Positions 7,904-17,182 of a stretch of DNA of 64,000 nt are shown here, piece after piece. Within the stretch, counting starts at the first letter, position 1, and the number at the start of each line of letters is the position of its first letter. Below the pieces are notes generated by a model. That model saw only the letters and a program-made list of their open reading frames with translations. It was not told the origin of the DNA and did not search any database. Source of the DNA: an uncultured Bacteroidia bacterium (GTDB lineage: Bacteria; Bacteroidota; Bacteroidia; Bacteroidales; Prolixibacteraceae); contig CAIXZH010000035.1 of NCBI GenBank assembly GCA_903923905.1, positions 1-64,000 on the forward strand, given 5' to 3'. The position numbers were made by a program, and so were the translations under genes.

Positions 7904-10495
7904 ATGGAAACACAGGGATATAAAATAAGACAATCAGAGAATTCAGGTCCTAACTGGAAAAAGATAATAGTAGAATCAAATGTTCCCCAGGAACTTCAGC
8001 CACTCAGGGATTTATCACGGAATCTTTGGTGGGCATGGAGTGAACCGGCCAGAGCATTGTTTAATGAAATCGATCCTGTAATCTGGGAAGAGTGTCAGCA
8101 CAATCCGATTGTTTTGCTTGAGGAGACAAGTCTTGAACGATTTGAAACTTTGAAATCTGATCAGTCTTTTATTCTTAGGATGAAGTCGGCTGAACAGTTA
8201 TTGCAAATATATCTTGATGAACGCCAAGAACTTAGAGGTCCAAAAATTGCCTATTTTAGTATGGAATTTGGACTTCATTCAAGTCTTAAAATTTATTCGG
8301 GCGGTCTTGGTATTCTGGCAGGGGATTTTTTGAAAGAGGCCAGTGACTCCAAAGTTGATATGACAGGTATTGGCTTGCTTTATCGGTTTGGTTATTTCAA
8401 ACAGATTATTTCCGGACAAGGAGAGCAAATTGCCCAATATGATGCTGAGCATTTTTCAAAAATTCCGATACAACCAGTCATGGATGAAAACGGTTCCTGG
8501 TTAACTATTGGAATTGATATGCCGGGACGTATCGTTTATGCTCATGCCTGGTCTGTAAAAATCGGCAAAATATTGTTGTATCTTCTTGATACAGATTTTG
8601 ATGCAAATCAGGATTTTGATCGTTTTATTACTCATCACCTTTATGGAGGCGATAATGAAAATCGGTTGAAACAAGAAATGGTTCTGGGTCTCGGTGGAAT
8701 AAAACTATTGGAAAAGATTGGGGTAAATGCTGATATATACCATTGTAATGAAGGTCATGCCGCTTTTATAGGGTTAGAAAGAATTAAAAACCTCATTGAG
8801 AATTCGGGATTAACTTTCAGTGAAGCGTTGGAGATGATTCGGGTGTCCACACTTTTTACCACACATACTCCAGTTCCTGCCGGACATGATTCATTTCATG
8901 TTGACCTTTTCAAACTTTACATGGGGGCGATGGCCCAGAAACTGAAAATCACGTTGGATGATTTTCTGTTTTTGGGTAAAGCCTCTTCTCAGGAAGATCA
9001 TTTTAACATGAGTTACCTCGCCTCAAATCTTTCACAAGAGATAAACGGGGTTAGTATGTTACATGGAAAGATTAGCAAAGAGGTACTTTCTGAATTGTAT
9101 AAGGGCTTCTTACCTGAAGAACTTGAAAATATCGGCTATGTCACAAATGGAGTACATTATCCTACCTGGGCAGCCCCTGAGTGGAAATCCATTCATGAAA
9201 AATTCCTAGCACCTGAAGCTCTTGCAGAAGATATTCATGATTATGAGGAAGATGAAGAATCACGTGCCTGGAGAAATATCTATAAAGTTCAGGACGATCA
9301 GATTTGGGAAACAAAATCAAAATTACGCAAAGGTTTGATCAATTACATCAAACAACGTTTTTCAGATACCCATGTGCAAAGGAATGAGAATCCCAAATAT
9401 ATTGCAGAAGCCACCTCAAAATTGAGTTCAAAGGCTTTAACCATTGGTTTTGCACGCCGGTTTGCTACTTATAAAAGGGCCCATCTCCTTTTTCGGAATC
9501 TCGACAGGTTAGCCCGGATTGTGAATAACCCGGAGCGCCCGGTGCAGTTTCTTTTTGCAGGTAAGGCACATCCGGCGGATAAAGCGGGACAAGACTTGAT
9601 TAAATTCATTTTCGATATTTCAAAACGGCCTGAATTTGTGGGACGTATTCTTTTTATTCAGAACTACGATATGAACCTGGCTAAAATGCTTGTTCAGGGA
9701 TGTGATGTCTGGATGAATACCCCAACACGGCCTCTGGAAGCCTCTGGTACTTCCGGAGAAAAAGGGGTAATGAACGGCACCCTGCACTTTTCAGTCCTTG
9801 ACGGCTGGTGGGTTGAAGGGTATAAAAAAGATGCCGGCTGGTCACTTCCGCTGGAGAGAACCTTCGATAATCAGGAGTTGCAGGATGATTTGGATGCTGA
9901 GGCTATTTACGGCATATTTGAAAACGAAATTATACCTGCCTATTATTACCGGAATGAGAAAGGAATCCCAATACTCTGGGTTGATTTTATCAAAAACACT
10001 TTTGCAGAAGTTGTTCCTCACTTCACAACACGTCGTATGATGAAGGACTATTTTAATCGATACTACATTCCCTTATCATCAAGGCTTGAGCGGTTAAAAG
10101 CTGATAATTTTTCAAAGGCCAGAGAAATTGCCACTTGGAAAGAGAAAATACTGAATGTGTGGGATGCGATTGAGGTTGTAAGTGTACAACTTGCCGACGG
10201 AATCACCAATACTTATCGAATGGGACAAACCTATGAATCAGATATAGTTTTAGATATCAAGGGATTATCTCCTGATGATATTGGTATTGAAGTAATTATT
10301 GCTACAGGATCAGAATATCAGAGATTTGTTGAGCGCCATGAGTTTAATCCAGGTAAAACTGAAAATGGTCTGACACATTTTGTTCTCAATTTGACATTGA
10401 CAAAACCAGGATCCTATAATTATGGAATACGGGTTTATCCTAAAAATCCGGAACTTCCGAATCGCCAGGATTTCAGAATATTAAAATGGATTTAA
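7904..10495 (+). CDS. glgP: Alpha-glucan phosphorylase (GT35, with N-terminal DUF3417)
   Basis: Phosphorolytic enzyme releasing glucose 1-phosphate from glycogen or maltodextrins in the cytosol. The 863 residues fit the shorter bacterial alpha-glucan phosphorylase subfamily, which carries an N-terminal DUF3417 region (LRDLSRNLWWAWS). The glucan site block YFSMEFGLHSSLKIYSGGLGILAGD and the PLP region EASGTSGEKGVMNG are intact, with the PLP lysine being K620. An upstream ATG at 7897 is in a frame that stops at once, so 7904 is the start. It converges with the LytTR regulator gene, leaving one base between the two stop codons. Confidence 0.94.
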   Translation: METQGYKIRQSENSGPNWKKIIVESNVPQELQPLRDLSRNLWWAWSEPARALFNEIDPVIWEECQHNPIVLLEETSLERFETLKSDQSFILRMKSAEQLLQIYLDERQELRGPKIAYFSMEFGLHSSLKIYSGGLGILAGDFLKEASDSKVDMTGIGLLYRFGYFKQIISGQGEQIAQYDAEHFSKIPIQPVMDENGSWLTIGIDMPGRIVYAHAWSVKIGKILLYLLDTDFDANQDFDRFITHHLYGGDNENRLKQEMVLGLGGIKLLEKIGVNADIYHCNEGHAAFIGLERIKNLIENSGLTFSEALEMIRVSTLFTTHTPVPAGHDSFHVDLFKLYMGAMAQKLKITLDDFLFLGKASSQEDHFNMSYLASNLSQEINGVSMLHGKISKEVLSELYKGFLPEELENIGYVTNGVHYPTWAAPEWKSIHEKFLAPEALAEDIHDYEEDEESRAWRNIYKVQDDQIWETKSKLRKGLINYIKQRFSDTHVQRNENPKYIAEATSKLSSKALTIGFARRFATYKRAHLLFRNLDRLARIVNNPERPVQFLFAGKAHPADKAGQDLIKFIFDISKRPEFVGRILFIQNYDMNLAKMLVQGCDVWMNTPTRPLEASGTSGEKGVMNGTLHFSVLDGWWVEGYKKDAGWSLPLERTFDNQELQDDLDAEAIYGIFENEIIPAYYYRNEKGIPILWVDFIKNTFAEVVPHFTTRRMMKDYFNRYYIPLSSRLERLKADNFSKAREIATWKEKILNVWDAIEVVSVQLADGITNTYRMGQTYESDIVLDIKGLSPDDIGIEVIIATGSEYQRFVERHEFNPGKTENGLTHFVLNLTLTKPGSYNYGIRVYPKNPELPNRQDFRILKWI

Positions 10496-10496
10496 T

Positions 10497-11252
10497 TTAT
10501 AATTTATTATAAAGCAACTTATTAAGTAGGTTTTCCTTATGTTTGGGAGAAACTTTCAATAGTTCGCCTGTCTTAAGTTCAACCATTCCTCCGGCAGATT
10601 TAATGTATCGAACCACATTTTGGAAATTCACCAAATGACTGCGGTGAATTCGAACGAAACCCAGTGGGGCAAGCAGATGTTCAAATTCGAGGAGTGTGCG
10701 GCTTACAATCTTCTCTGAACTATCTTTAAAGATAATTCGTGTATAATTTCTTTTGCCTTCGCAACGGACAATGTCTTCGGCATTAATAATTGCAAATCCA
10801 TTGATTTCGGGCAATGCAACAGTTTTTGAGGTAGTTTCTTCATTTGAAAGCAAATTATCTTTCAACGTCTTAACTCTTACTTTATTATCAACCTGCTTTA
10901 TGTGAGGAATCCGCTTAATTGCTTTGGTGAGATCCTCAACATTCAGCGGCTTGATAATATAGTCAAATGCTGAATATTTGAATGCTTTGACTGCGTATTC
11001 GCTGTAAGCAGTGATAAATATTAGTTTAAAATTAATTGATTTTAATTTATCCAAGAGATCGAAACCAGTACCATCGGGCATACTGATATCCAATAAAACT
11101 AATTCAGGATCAGTATTTTCAATTAATTTTACCCCATCAGCAACTGTTCCGGCTTCTCCAAGAATTTCAATATTGTCCAGAAATTTCTCGAGCATATCTC
11201 TCAAAATCATTCTCGACACGTAATCATCATCAATAATAACTGTTTTGAGCAT
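10497..11252 (-). CDS. LytTR-family response regulator
   Basis: Cytosolic two-component transcription regulator of 251 residues. The N-terminal receiver domain has the acidic cluster IIDDDY, phospho-acceptor D55 in LVLLDISMP and the conserved lysine in YIIKPL. The C-terminal LytTR DNA-binding domain spans about residues 150-250 (GFVRIHRSHLVN, KHKENLL). In this class the partner is usually a LytS-type sensor kinase, but none is encoded nearby, so it is an orphan here and its targets are unknown. On the minus strand, TATTGTTG upstream is one base from the -7 consensus. Confidence 0.9.
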   Translation of the reverse strand: MLKTVIIDDDYVSRMILRDMLEKFLDNIEILGEAGTVADGVKLIENTDPELVLLDISMPDGTGFDLLDKLKSINFKLIFITAYSEYAVKAFKYSAFDYIIKPLNVEDLTKAIKRIPHIKQVDNKVRVKTLKDNLLSNEETTSKTVALPEINGFAIINAEDIVRCEGKRNYTRIIFKDSSEKIVSRTLLEFEHLLAPLGFVRIHRSHLVNFQNVVRYIKSAGGMVELKTGELLKVSPKHKENLLNKLLYNKL

Positions 11253-11406
11253 ATTTGATTGTTAAAACGGGTTATTCAAGGCAACAATAAGTTCATAAAT
11301 TATTCATCTAAAACACTTATATGTAACCTGTTTTGTATAGTTTAACAAACAAGCTTCAAAAATGATTAGATTTTTTGAATAATTCTCATCTTTGTAAAAA
11401 AAGTCA

Positions 11407-12132
11407 ATGGCTCTGATTTTAAATATAGAAACCTCTACAGAGGTATGTTCTACAGCACTGGCCCAGGATGGACTGGTTACTCACCTGCGTGAAAATCTTA
11501 CAGGACAGAATCATGCCATGCTTTTAACCATTTTCATTAAAGAGTTATTGGCTGAAGCAGGGTTATCAGTGGATCAACTTGATGCGGTAGCTGTCTCAGG
11601 TGGCCCTGGATCTTATACCGGTTTACGGATTGGTGTTTCTGTTGCAAAAGGGATCTGTTATTCTGCCCATTTACCATTGATTGCCATTACCTCATTGGAG
11701 GCCATGGCTCATCATATCATCCAAAACCTTGAAAATGTGTATCCTATCAGGACAAAAGATATCCTTTTTTGTCCAATGATCGATGCCCGGAGAATGGAGG
11801 TTTATACCTCATTTTACGATAAAAATGTCGCCCAGGTGCGTGGAATACAGGCGGATATTATTGATCATCAATCGTATCTTAAATTTCTTGAGAAAAATGT
11901 TGTCCTTTTTTTTGGTAATGGCGCGGATAAATGCCGAGAAACAATATCCCATCCCCATGCGATCTTTGTCGATCAAATCCATACTTCAGCAACTTACATG
12001 GCACCTCTCTCCGAAAGGGATTATCAGAATCAGAAATTTACCGATTTGGCTTATTATGAGCCTTTTTACCTGAAGGATTTTGTCGCTACAATTCCAGTAA
12101 AAAATATTTTTAAAAACAGCCGGGAGCTTTAG
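11407..12132 (+). CDS. tsaB: tRNA threonylcarbamoyladenosine biosynthesis protein TsaB
   Basis: Partner of TsaD and TsaE in making t6A37 on ANN-decoding tRNAs. The 241 residues are near the family length. The ASKHA-fold N-terminus (LNIETSTEVCSTAL) and the block AVSGGPGSYTGLRIGVSVAKG are both characteristic, as is the MIDARRMEVYTS segment. CATCTTTG at 11387-11394, one base from the -7 consensus, lies just upstream. The stop is followed by 55 bases before the glycan cluster begins, so it may be its leading gene by position only. Confidence 0.94.
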   Translation: MALILNIETSTEVCSTALAQDGLVTHLRENLTGQNHAMLLTIFIKELLAEAGLSVDQLDAVAVSGGPGSYTGLRIGVSVAKGICYSAHLPLIAITSLEAMAHHIIQNLENVYPIRTKDILFCPMIDARRMEVYTSFYDKNVAQVRGIQADIIDHQSYLKFLEKNVVLFFGNGADKCRETISHPHAIFVDQIHTSATYMAPLSERDYQNQKFTDLAYYEPFYLKDFVATIPVKNIFKNSREL

Positions 12133-12187
12133 CCCGGGTTATTGATGATTAAGAAATTCTGACTGAATACTAATACTGCAGACAGGA

Positions 12188-13492
12188 ATGAAAAAAGCTC
12201 TGATAATCACTTATTATTGGCCACCAAGTGGCGGAGCAGGAGTTCAGAGATGGCTCAAGTTTGTCAAATATCTTCGCGAATTTGGTTGGGAACCTGTAGT
12301 TTATACCCCATTAAATCCAGGCTTCCCGATCGTGGATAATACCTTGTATGCCGATATTCCAGATGATATTGAAGTGGTTGGAACTCCTATATGGGAACCC
12401 TACACCTATTACAAAAAAATTACCGGAGGGGAAAGTACACCTAAAATTGAAAGCGGATCTTTAAATAATCCTAATTCTCCGGGAATCTTAGGTCAGTTAG
12501 CTGTTTGGATAAGAGGTAATCTCTTTATTCCGGATGCCCGCAAATTCTGGATAGACCCCAGTATAAAGTTTCTGCGTAAATACCTCATTGATAACCATGT
12601 TGATGTGATAATATCAACTGGCCCACCCCATTCGATGCATTTGATCGCTTTAAAACTAAAGGAGTGTTTTAATATTCCATGGTTGGCCGATTTTCGAGAT
12701 CCATGGACCGATATTGATTATTATAAAGAGATGAAGATCTCTGCCTTCGCTGATAAGAAGCACAAAAAACTTGAATTGAAGACCATTACTACGTGCAATG
12801 CAATGGTAGTTGTCAGCCCGGAAATGAAGACAAATTATGAAAATTTGGGCTGTAGAAATGTTCACCTTATTACTAACGGATTCGATCCGGATGACATGGT
12901 CAGCGATCCGGTAATTCCCGATACCCGTTTCTCAATTGCTCATATCGGGACACTTCCCCCCGGTTTTAATTTGAAGGGTTTATGGCAGGTACTCGCCGAA
13001 TTGAATGATACAATCCCGGGATTTCAAACGAATCTTGTAGTCAAGCTTGTAGGAAAGGTGGATGACTCAATTATTGATGACCTGGCAGCTCTGAATCTGG
13101 AAACGCAACTGGAACTTCCTGGATATGTCGCGCATGACCTGGCTGCCCGGATTATGAAACAATCTTCAGTTTTACTATTGGTTATCAATCAGAAAAGCCC
13201 TAATGCAAAGGGAATATTGACCGGGAAAATATTTGAATACCTGGCTGCCGGCAGACCAATACTAGCGATTGGACCCACCGATGGAAGCCTTGCAGAAATT
13301 CTTAAGGAGTCTGAGGCTGGTACTATTTCGGCCTACGATAATGTAGTTCAGATTAAGGAAATAGTTTTGAAGATGTACGACAAATATCTTCAGCATAATT
13401 TGAATAACAGCGGAAAGGGAATTAAAAAATTCACAAGAAAAAACCTGACAGCTCAATTGGCAAAAGTATTGAATGGTATTATAACTAAATAA
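12188..13492 (+). CDS. Glycosyltransferase family 4
   Basis: GT-B fold retaining glycosyltransferase of 434 residues. The N-terminal glycine-rich loop is YYWPPSGGAGVQRWLKFVKYL, and the C-terminal nucleotide-sugar domain has HIGTLPPGFNLKGL and KIFEYLAAGRPILAIGP. There is no signal peptide or membrane segment, so it should act on the cytosolic face of the inner membrane on a lipid-linked glycan. The donor sugar cannot be read from sequence. It opens the surface-glycan cluster and is separated from the aminotransferase gene by about 180 bases in which I see no gene. Confidence 0.88.
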   Translation: MKKALIITYYWPPSGGAGVQRWLKFVKYLREFGWEPVVYTPLNPGFPIVDNTLYADIPDDIEVVGTPIWEPYTYYKKITGGESTPKIESGSLNNPNSPGILGQLAVWIRGNLFIPDARKFWIDPSIKFLRKYLIDNHVDVIISTGPPHSMHLIALKLKECFNIPWLADFRDPWTDIDYYKEMKISAFADKKHKKLELKTITTCNAMVVVSPEMKTNYENLGCRNVHLITNGFDPDDMVSDPVIPDTRFSIAHIGTLPPGFNLKGLWQVLAELNDTIPGFQTNLVVKLVGKVDDSIIDDLAALNLETQLELPGYVAHDLAARIMKQSSVLLLVINQKSPNAKGILTGKIFEYLAAGRPILAIGPTDGSLAEILKESEAGTISAYDNVVQIKEIVLKMYDKYLQHNLNNSGKGIKKFTRKNLTAQLAKVLNGIITK

Positions 13493-13673
13493 ATTTTGTA
13501 AATTTAACTGGAAGGGGTGATGAATTTTCCTAAAGTTACCTATAATGCTCATACACTTATTCTTAATACATTTCCGAAGATTCTCTTTTTCATATTAATT
13601 GAGTGTTAAGGGTGGATTTCAGGAATAATAGCAAAAATATTAGCAATTTTGTAATCACGTCTTAAACTGGATT

Positions 13674-14804
13674 ATGTTGAATTCTATCAAAATGGTTGAC
13701 CTTTACGGGCAATATCTGAAAATAAAGGAAGAGATCGATCAGGCCATATCTGAAGTAATTAATTCTTCTGCCTTTATTAACGGAAAACCCGTTGAATCAT
13801 TTGGCAATGAATTGGCTGAATATTTGGACGTAAAGTATGTAGTTACTTGTGCAAATGGGACCGATGCACTTCAGATTGCCTATCAGGCGCTTGACCTTAA
13901 GCCTGGTGATGAAGTAATTATGCCTGCCTTTAATTACGTTGCTTCAGCCGAAGCGGCGGCTTTGCTTGGGCTTAAGCCGGTATTTTTGGATGTCTGGGAA
14001 GACTCTTTTAATATGAATGAAAAATTGATTCAGGACCGGATAACTCCGGCTACAAAGGCAATTGTAGCTGTTCATTTATTTGGTCAATCTGTTAATATGG
14101 AGCCTGTTCTTGATATCGCCCGTTTTTTTGGACTGAAAGTTATTGAGGATAATGCTCAATCGCTTGGAACAGATTACACCTTTTTCAATGGAAATAGTCA
14201 GATGACCGGTACGATGGGTGATATCAACATCCATTCCTTTTTCCCGACAAAGAATCTGGGGTGCTTCGGTGATGGGGGTGCCATTTCGACTAACGACATG
14301 GATCTTGCACAAAAGGCTAAGCTGATTTCCCGGCATGGTCAGGGTCAAAAATATGCATACGAGATGATTGGCTGCAATTCCCGACTGGATACCCTTCAGG
14401 CGGCAATACTCAGGGTAAAGCTCCGTAATCTGGATAACTATATTCAACTCCGCCAGGAGGCCGGAAAATATTATGACAAATTATTGGAAGACCTCCCCAA
14501 AGTTATAAGACCTGCTGAAAACAGTTTTACTCATCACACATATAATCAATATGTAATTAGAATAGGCGAACGTGATAGGATCAAAGAAATGATGCATAAT
14601 TCGGGGGTTCCTTCGATGGTTTATTATCCATCGCCGCTTCATCTCCAAAAAGCCTATAATTATTTGGGGTATAGGCAAGGAGATTTTCCGGTTGCCGAAA
14701 AGCTTTGCAGGGAAGTTTTAGCATTACCGATGCACACCGAATTATTAAAGGGTGAGCAGGACGCTGTGATTAACGAACTTTTAAAATCAATCAATTCATT
14801 ATGA
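13674..14804 (+). CDS. wlbC: WlbC/WbpE-type UDP-2-acetamido-3-keto-glucuronate aminotransferase (DegT family)
   Basis: PLP-dependent sugar aminotransferase of 376 residues. The DegT/DnrJ/EryC1/StrS signature is clear: CANGTDALQIAYQAL, the EDNAQSLG block, and HSFFPTKNLGCFGDGGA with the PLP lysine at K193. The substrate call rests on its neighbours: a WlbA-type dehydrogenase and a WlbB-type acetyltransferase in the same run. Together they make UDP-2,3-diacetamido-2,3-dideoxyglucuronate. The start could be the internal ATG of MVDLYGQY six codons later. Its stop overlaps the wlbB start by four bases, so translation is probably coupled. Confidence 0.82.
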   Translation: MLNSIKMVDLYGQYLKIKEEIDQAISEVINSSAFINGKPVESFGNELAEYLDVKYVVTCANGTDALQIAYQALDLKPGDEVIMPAFNYVASAEAAALLGLKPVFLDVWEDSFNMNEKLIQDRITPATKAIVAVHLFGQSVNMEPVLDIARFFGLKVIEDNAQSLGTDYTFFNGNSQMTGTMGDINIHSFFPTKNLGCFGDGGAISTNDMDLAQKAKLISRHGQGQKYAYEMIGCNSRLDTLQAAILRVKLRNLDNYIQLRQEAGKYYDKLLEDLPKVIRPAENSFTHHTYNQYVIRIGERDRIKEMMHNSGVPSMVYYPSPLHLQKAYNYLGYRQGDFPVAEKLCREVLALPMHTELLKGEQDAVINELLKSINSL

Positions 14805-15376
14805 TACCATATTATGCACATCCATCAGCTATAATTGATGAAAATTGCGATATTGGAGAAGGGACTAAAATCTGGCACTTTAGTCACATAATGTCTGGGT
14901 GCAAGATTGGTAAAAGATGTAATATCGGACAAAATGTAGTTGTTTCTCCTCAGGTTGTGCTTGGTGACAATGTTAAAGTTCAGAATAATATATCGATTTA
15001 TACCGGGGTAATCTGCGAAGATGATGTCTTTCTTGGACCTTCGATGGTCTTTACGAATGTGATTAATCCACGTAGTGCTATCATTAGGAAGGATGAATTC
15101 AGGAAAACGGTAGTGCGAAAAGGTGCTTCAATAGGGGCTAATGCCACAGTGGTTTGCGGCAACGAAATCGGAAGCTATGCGATGATTGGCGCTGGAGCAG
15201 TCATTACAAAAGAAGTTCCCGCATATGGCCTGGTATACGGCAATCCCGCCAGACAAAATGGCTGGGTGAGCGAATTTGGGCACAAACTTGAATTCGATGG
15301 TGAAGGAGTTGGGATTTGTCCGGAGAGCTGTCAGAGATATATTCTCTCGGCAAACGGAGTTAAAAAGGTTGAGTAA
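14801..15376 (+). CDS. wlbB: WlbB/WbpD-type UDP-3-amino-sugar N-acetyltransferase
   Basis: Left-handed beta-helix acyltransferase of 191 residues, adding the acetyl group from acetyl-CoA to the 3-amino group made by WlbC. Hexapeptide repeats run through most of the protein (IDENCDIGEGTKIW, IGKRCNIGQNVVVSP, VVCGNEIGSYAMIGAGAVIT). The family-specific blocks are FTNVINPRSAIIRKDEF and YGLVYGNPARQNGWV. The length matches WbpD and WlbB. It overlaps wlbC by four bases. Other sugar acetyltransferases share the fold; the gene context supports this one. Confidence 0.85.
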   Translation: MIPYYAHPSAIIDENCDIGEGTKIWHFSHIMSGCKIGKRCNIGQNVVVSPQVVLGDNVKVQNNISIYTGVICEDDVFLGPSMVFTNVINPRSAIIRKDEFRKTVVRKGASIGANATVVCGNEIGSYAMIGAGAVITKEVPAYGLVYGNPARQNGWVSEFGHKLEFDGEGVGICPESCQRYILSANGVKKVE

Positions 15377-15414
15377 TTCGGTAAACTGGTAAATGAGAAT
15401 TAAAGAACTATTGA

Positions 15415-16194
15415 ATGATTATTAAACAAACGCTATATAAACTCCTGGGAGTAAAAAATTATCTGGTTGTAGTGAGCAGGCTTTTTTTCATTTCCTATTC
15501 TCTTGGATTACTAAAGAAAAACAGAACATTTGATTGTCACTATTTTATCAAAAAATTGATTAAAAATGGGGATCATATCATCGATATTGGGGCTAACCTA
15601 GGATATTATTCACGATTATTTGCCAAATTGGCCGGCCCTCGCGGGAAAGTACATTGTGTCGAACCTGTCATACTTTTCCGCAAAATACTGGCAATTAATA
15701 CCATTGGATTCCCAAATGTATCAATTATCCCATATGCACTTGGAGAGGAAGATAATAAGCTTATTGAAATGGGAATTCCCAAAAGCAATAAATATCTGCG
15801 TCATGGGTTGACGAGGGTTTTGGATGAGAATGAAAAAGGGTTATTTGAATTTACCTTTTCGGAAAAAATGTATAAACCTGCAACCGTTTTCCGGAACATG
15901 AAACAGTGTGACTATATCAAATGTGATGTGGAGGGTTATGAGATTCATATTATTCCCCATCTCGGATTTTTGCTGGAACTTTTTCATCCAATCATCCAGA
16001 TTGAAATTGAACCTGTTAACCGCAAGGAAATCAGCGATTTTCTTGCCCCATTTTCTTACAGGCCATTTTATCTCAGTGGAGGATTTCTTTATGCAGTAAC
16101 AGAGGAACGGGGAGAGAGTAACGGAGACTTGTTCTTCGTTCCTAAAGAAAGAATGAAATTAGTGGAACCTTATTTATCCAAAATAAATGACTGA
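15415..16194 (+). CDS. FkbM-family SAM-dependent methyltransferase
   Basis: A 259-residue class I methyltransferase. The SAM-binding motif is DHIIDIGANLGYYSRLFAK, followed by HCVEP; the FkbM hallmark YIKCDVEGYEIHIIP comes after residue 160. An N-terminal hydrophobic stretch (LVVVSRLFFISYSLGLL) may be a membrane-associated helix. The likely job is O-methylation of a sugar in the glycan made by this cluster. It overlaps the wlbA start by eight bases, so it belongs to the same operon. Confidence 0.82.
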   Translation: MIIKQTLYKLLGVKNYLVVVSRLFFISYSLGLLKKNRTFDCHYFIKKLIKNGDHIIDIGANLGYYSRLFAKLAGPRGKVHCVEPVILFRKILAINTIGFPNVSIIPYALGEEDNKLIEMGIPKSNKYLRHGLTRVLDENEKGLFEFTFSEKMYKPATVFRNMKQCDYIKCDVEGYEIHIIPHLGFLLELFHPIIQIEIEPVNRKEISDFLAPFSYRPFYLSGGFLYAVTEERGESNGDLFFVPKERMKLVEPYLSKIND

Positions 16195-17170
16195 AATTAA
16201 GAATTTTGCACTGATCGGAGCAGCCGGATTTGTGGCACCCCGTCATATGAAAGCTATTAAAGAGACCGGGAACAGCCTTCTTGCTGCTTATGATCCTTAC
16301 GATGGTGTAGGCGTTATGGACAGTTATTCGCCTGATACAAAGTTTTTTGTTGAATTTGAAAGATTTGACAGGTACCTTGAGAAGTTGAAATACGATAAGG
16401 GGATGGCCATTGATTACATGAGTATCACATCGCCTAATTACCTTCATGATGCCCATATCCGGGTGGCCTTGCGGCGCGGAGCCGATGCTATCTGTGAAAA
16501 ACCTCTGGTATTAAACCCCTGGAATATTGAGCCCCTTGAGCGGGTTGCTCTGGATAACGGGAAGAAAATCTATACCATTTTGCAGCTTCGGCTACATCCG
16601 GTCATAATTGCCTTAAGGGAGAAGATTCAAACATCACCGGCAGACAAAGTTTACGATATCGACCTGACTTATATCACTTCACGAGGAAATTGGTATTATA
16701 CTTCCTGGAAAGGGGATATTTCAAAATCTGGAGGAATCGCTACTAATATCGGCATCCATTTTTTTGACATGCTGACCTGGATTTTCGGTGATGTCAAAGA
16801 AAACACAGTGAATCTTCACACCCACGACAGGGCTTCAGGAATCCTTTTGCTTGAAAAAGCAAGGGTTCGATGGTTTCTGAGCATTAATAGTGACACATTG
16901 CCTGAGGAGGTTAAACAGAAGGGCAAGACAACCTTCCGGTCAATAACTATGGAAGGGGAAGAGATTGAATTTAGTGAAGGGTTTACCGATTTGCACACCC
17001 GCAGTTATGAAGAGATTCTGAAAGGAAATGGATTTGAAATTGGTGAGGCACGCAAATCGATTGAGATTGTTTGCGATATCCGAAATCAAACACCTATCGG
17101 CCTGAAAGGGGAATATCACCCCTTTGCTGGAAAACCACTGTCATCACATCCATTCTCCCGAATCGATTAA
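16187..17170 (+). CDS. wlbA: WlbA/WbpB-type UDP-GlcNAc-uronate 3-dehydrogenase (Gfo/Idh/MocA family)
   Basis: NAD-dependent oxidoreductase of 327 residues that oxidises C3 of UDP-N-acetylglucosaminuronate ahead of WlbC. The Rossmann motif is ALIGAAGFVAPRHMKAI, and the catalytic EKPLVL motif has its lysine at K105. The blocks SITSPNYLHD and ILQLRLHP are close to Bordetella and Pseudomonas WlbA/WbpB as I know them. The dehydrogenase that would supply the uronate (WlbD/WbpA type) is not in the window. The start overlaps the FkbM stop (ATGACTGA). Confidence 0.85.
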   Translation: MTEIKNFALIGAAGFVAPRHMKAIKETGNSLLAAYDPYDGVGVMDSYSPDTKFFVEFERFDRYLEKLKYDKGMAIDYMSITSPNYLHDAHIRVALRRGADAICEKPLVLNPWNIEPLERVALDNGKKIYTILQLRLHPVIIALREKIQTSPADKVYDIDLTYITSRGNWYYTSWKGDISKSGGIATNIGIHFFDMLTWIFGDVKENTVNLHTHDRASGILLLEKARVRWFLSINSDTLPEEVKQKGKTTFRSITMEGEEIEFSEGFTDLHTRSYEEILKGNGFEIGEARKSIEIVCDIRNQTPIGLKGEYHPFAGKPLSSHPFSRID

Positions 17171-17182
17171 GATCCAAGCACT

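Noticed and set aside
9261-9266. Further CACGTG cores as parS sites (also at 49786 and 60973)
   Set aside because: Their flanks do not continue the TGTTn...nAACA pattern, and they lie inside coding sequence.
13493-13673. Minus-strand frame in the gap after the first glycosyltransferase
   Set aside because: It runs antisense into that gene and shows no family motif. A CAATTTTG box there is only a weak promoter for wlbC.
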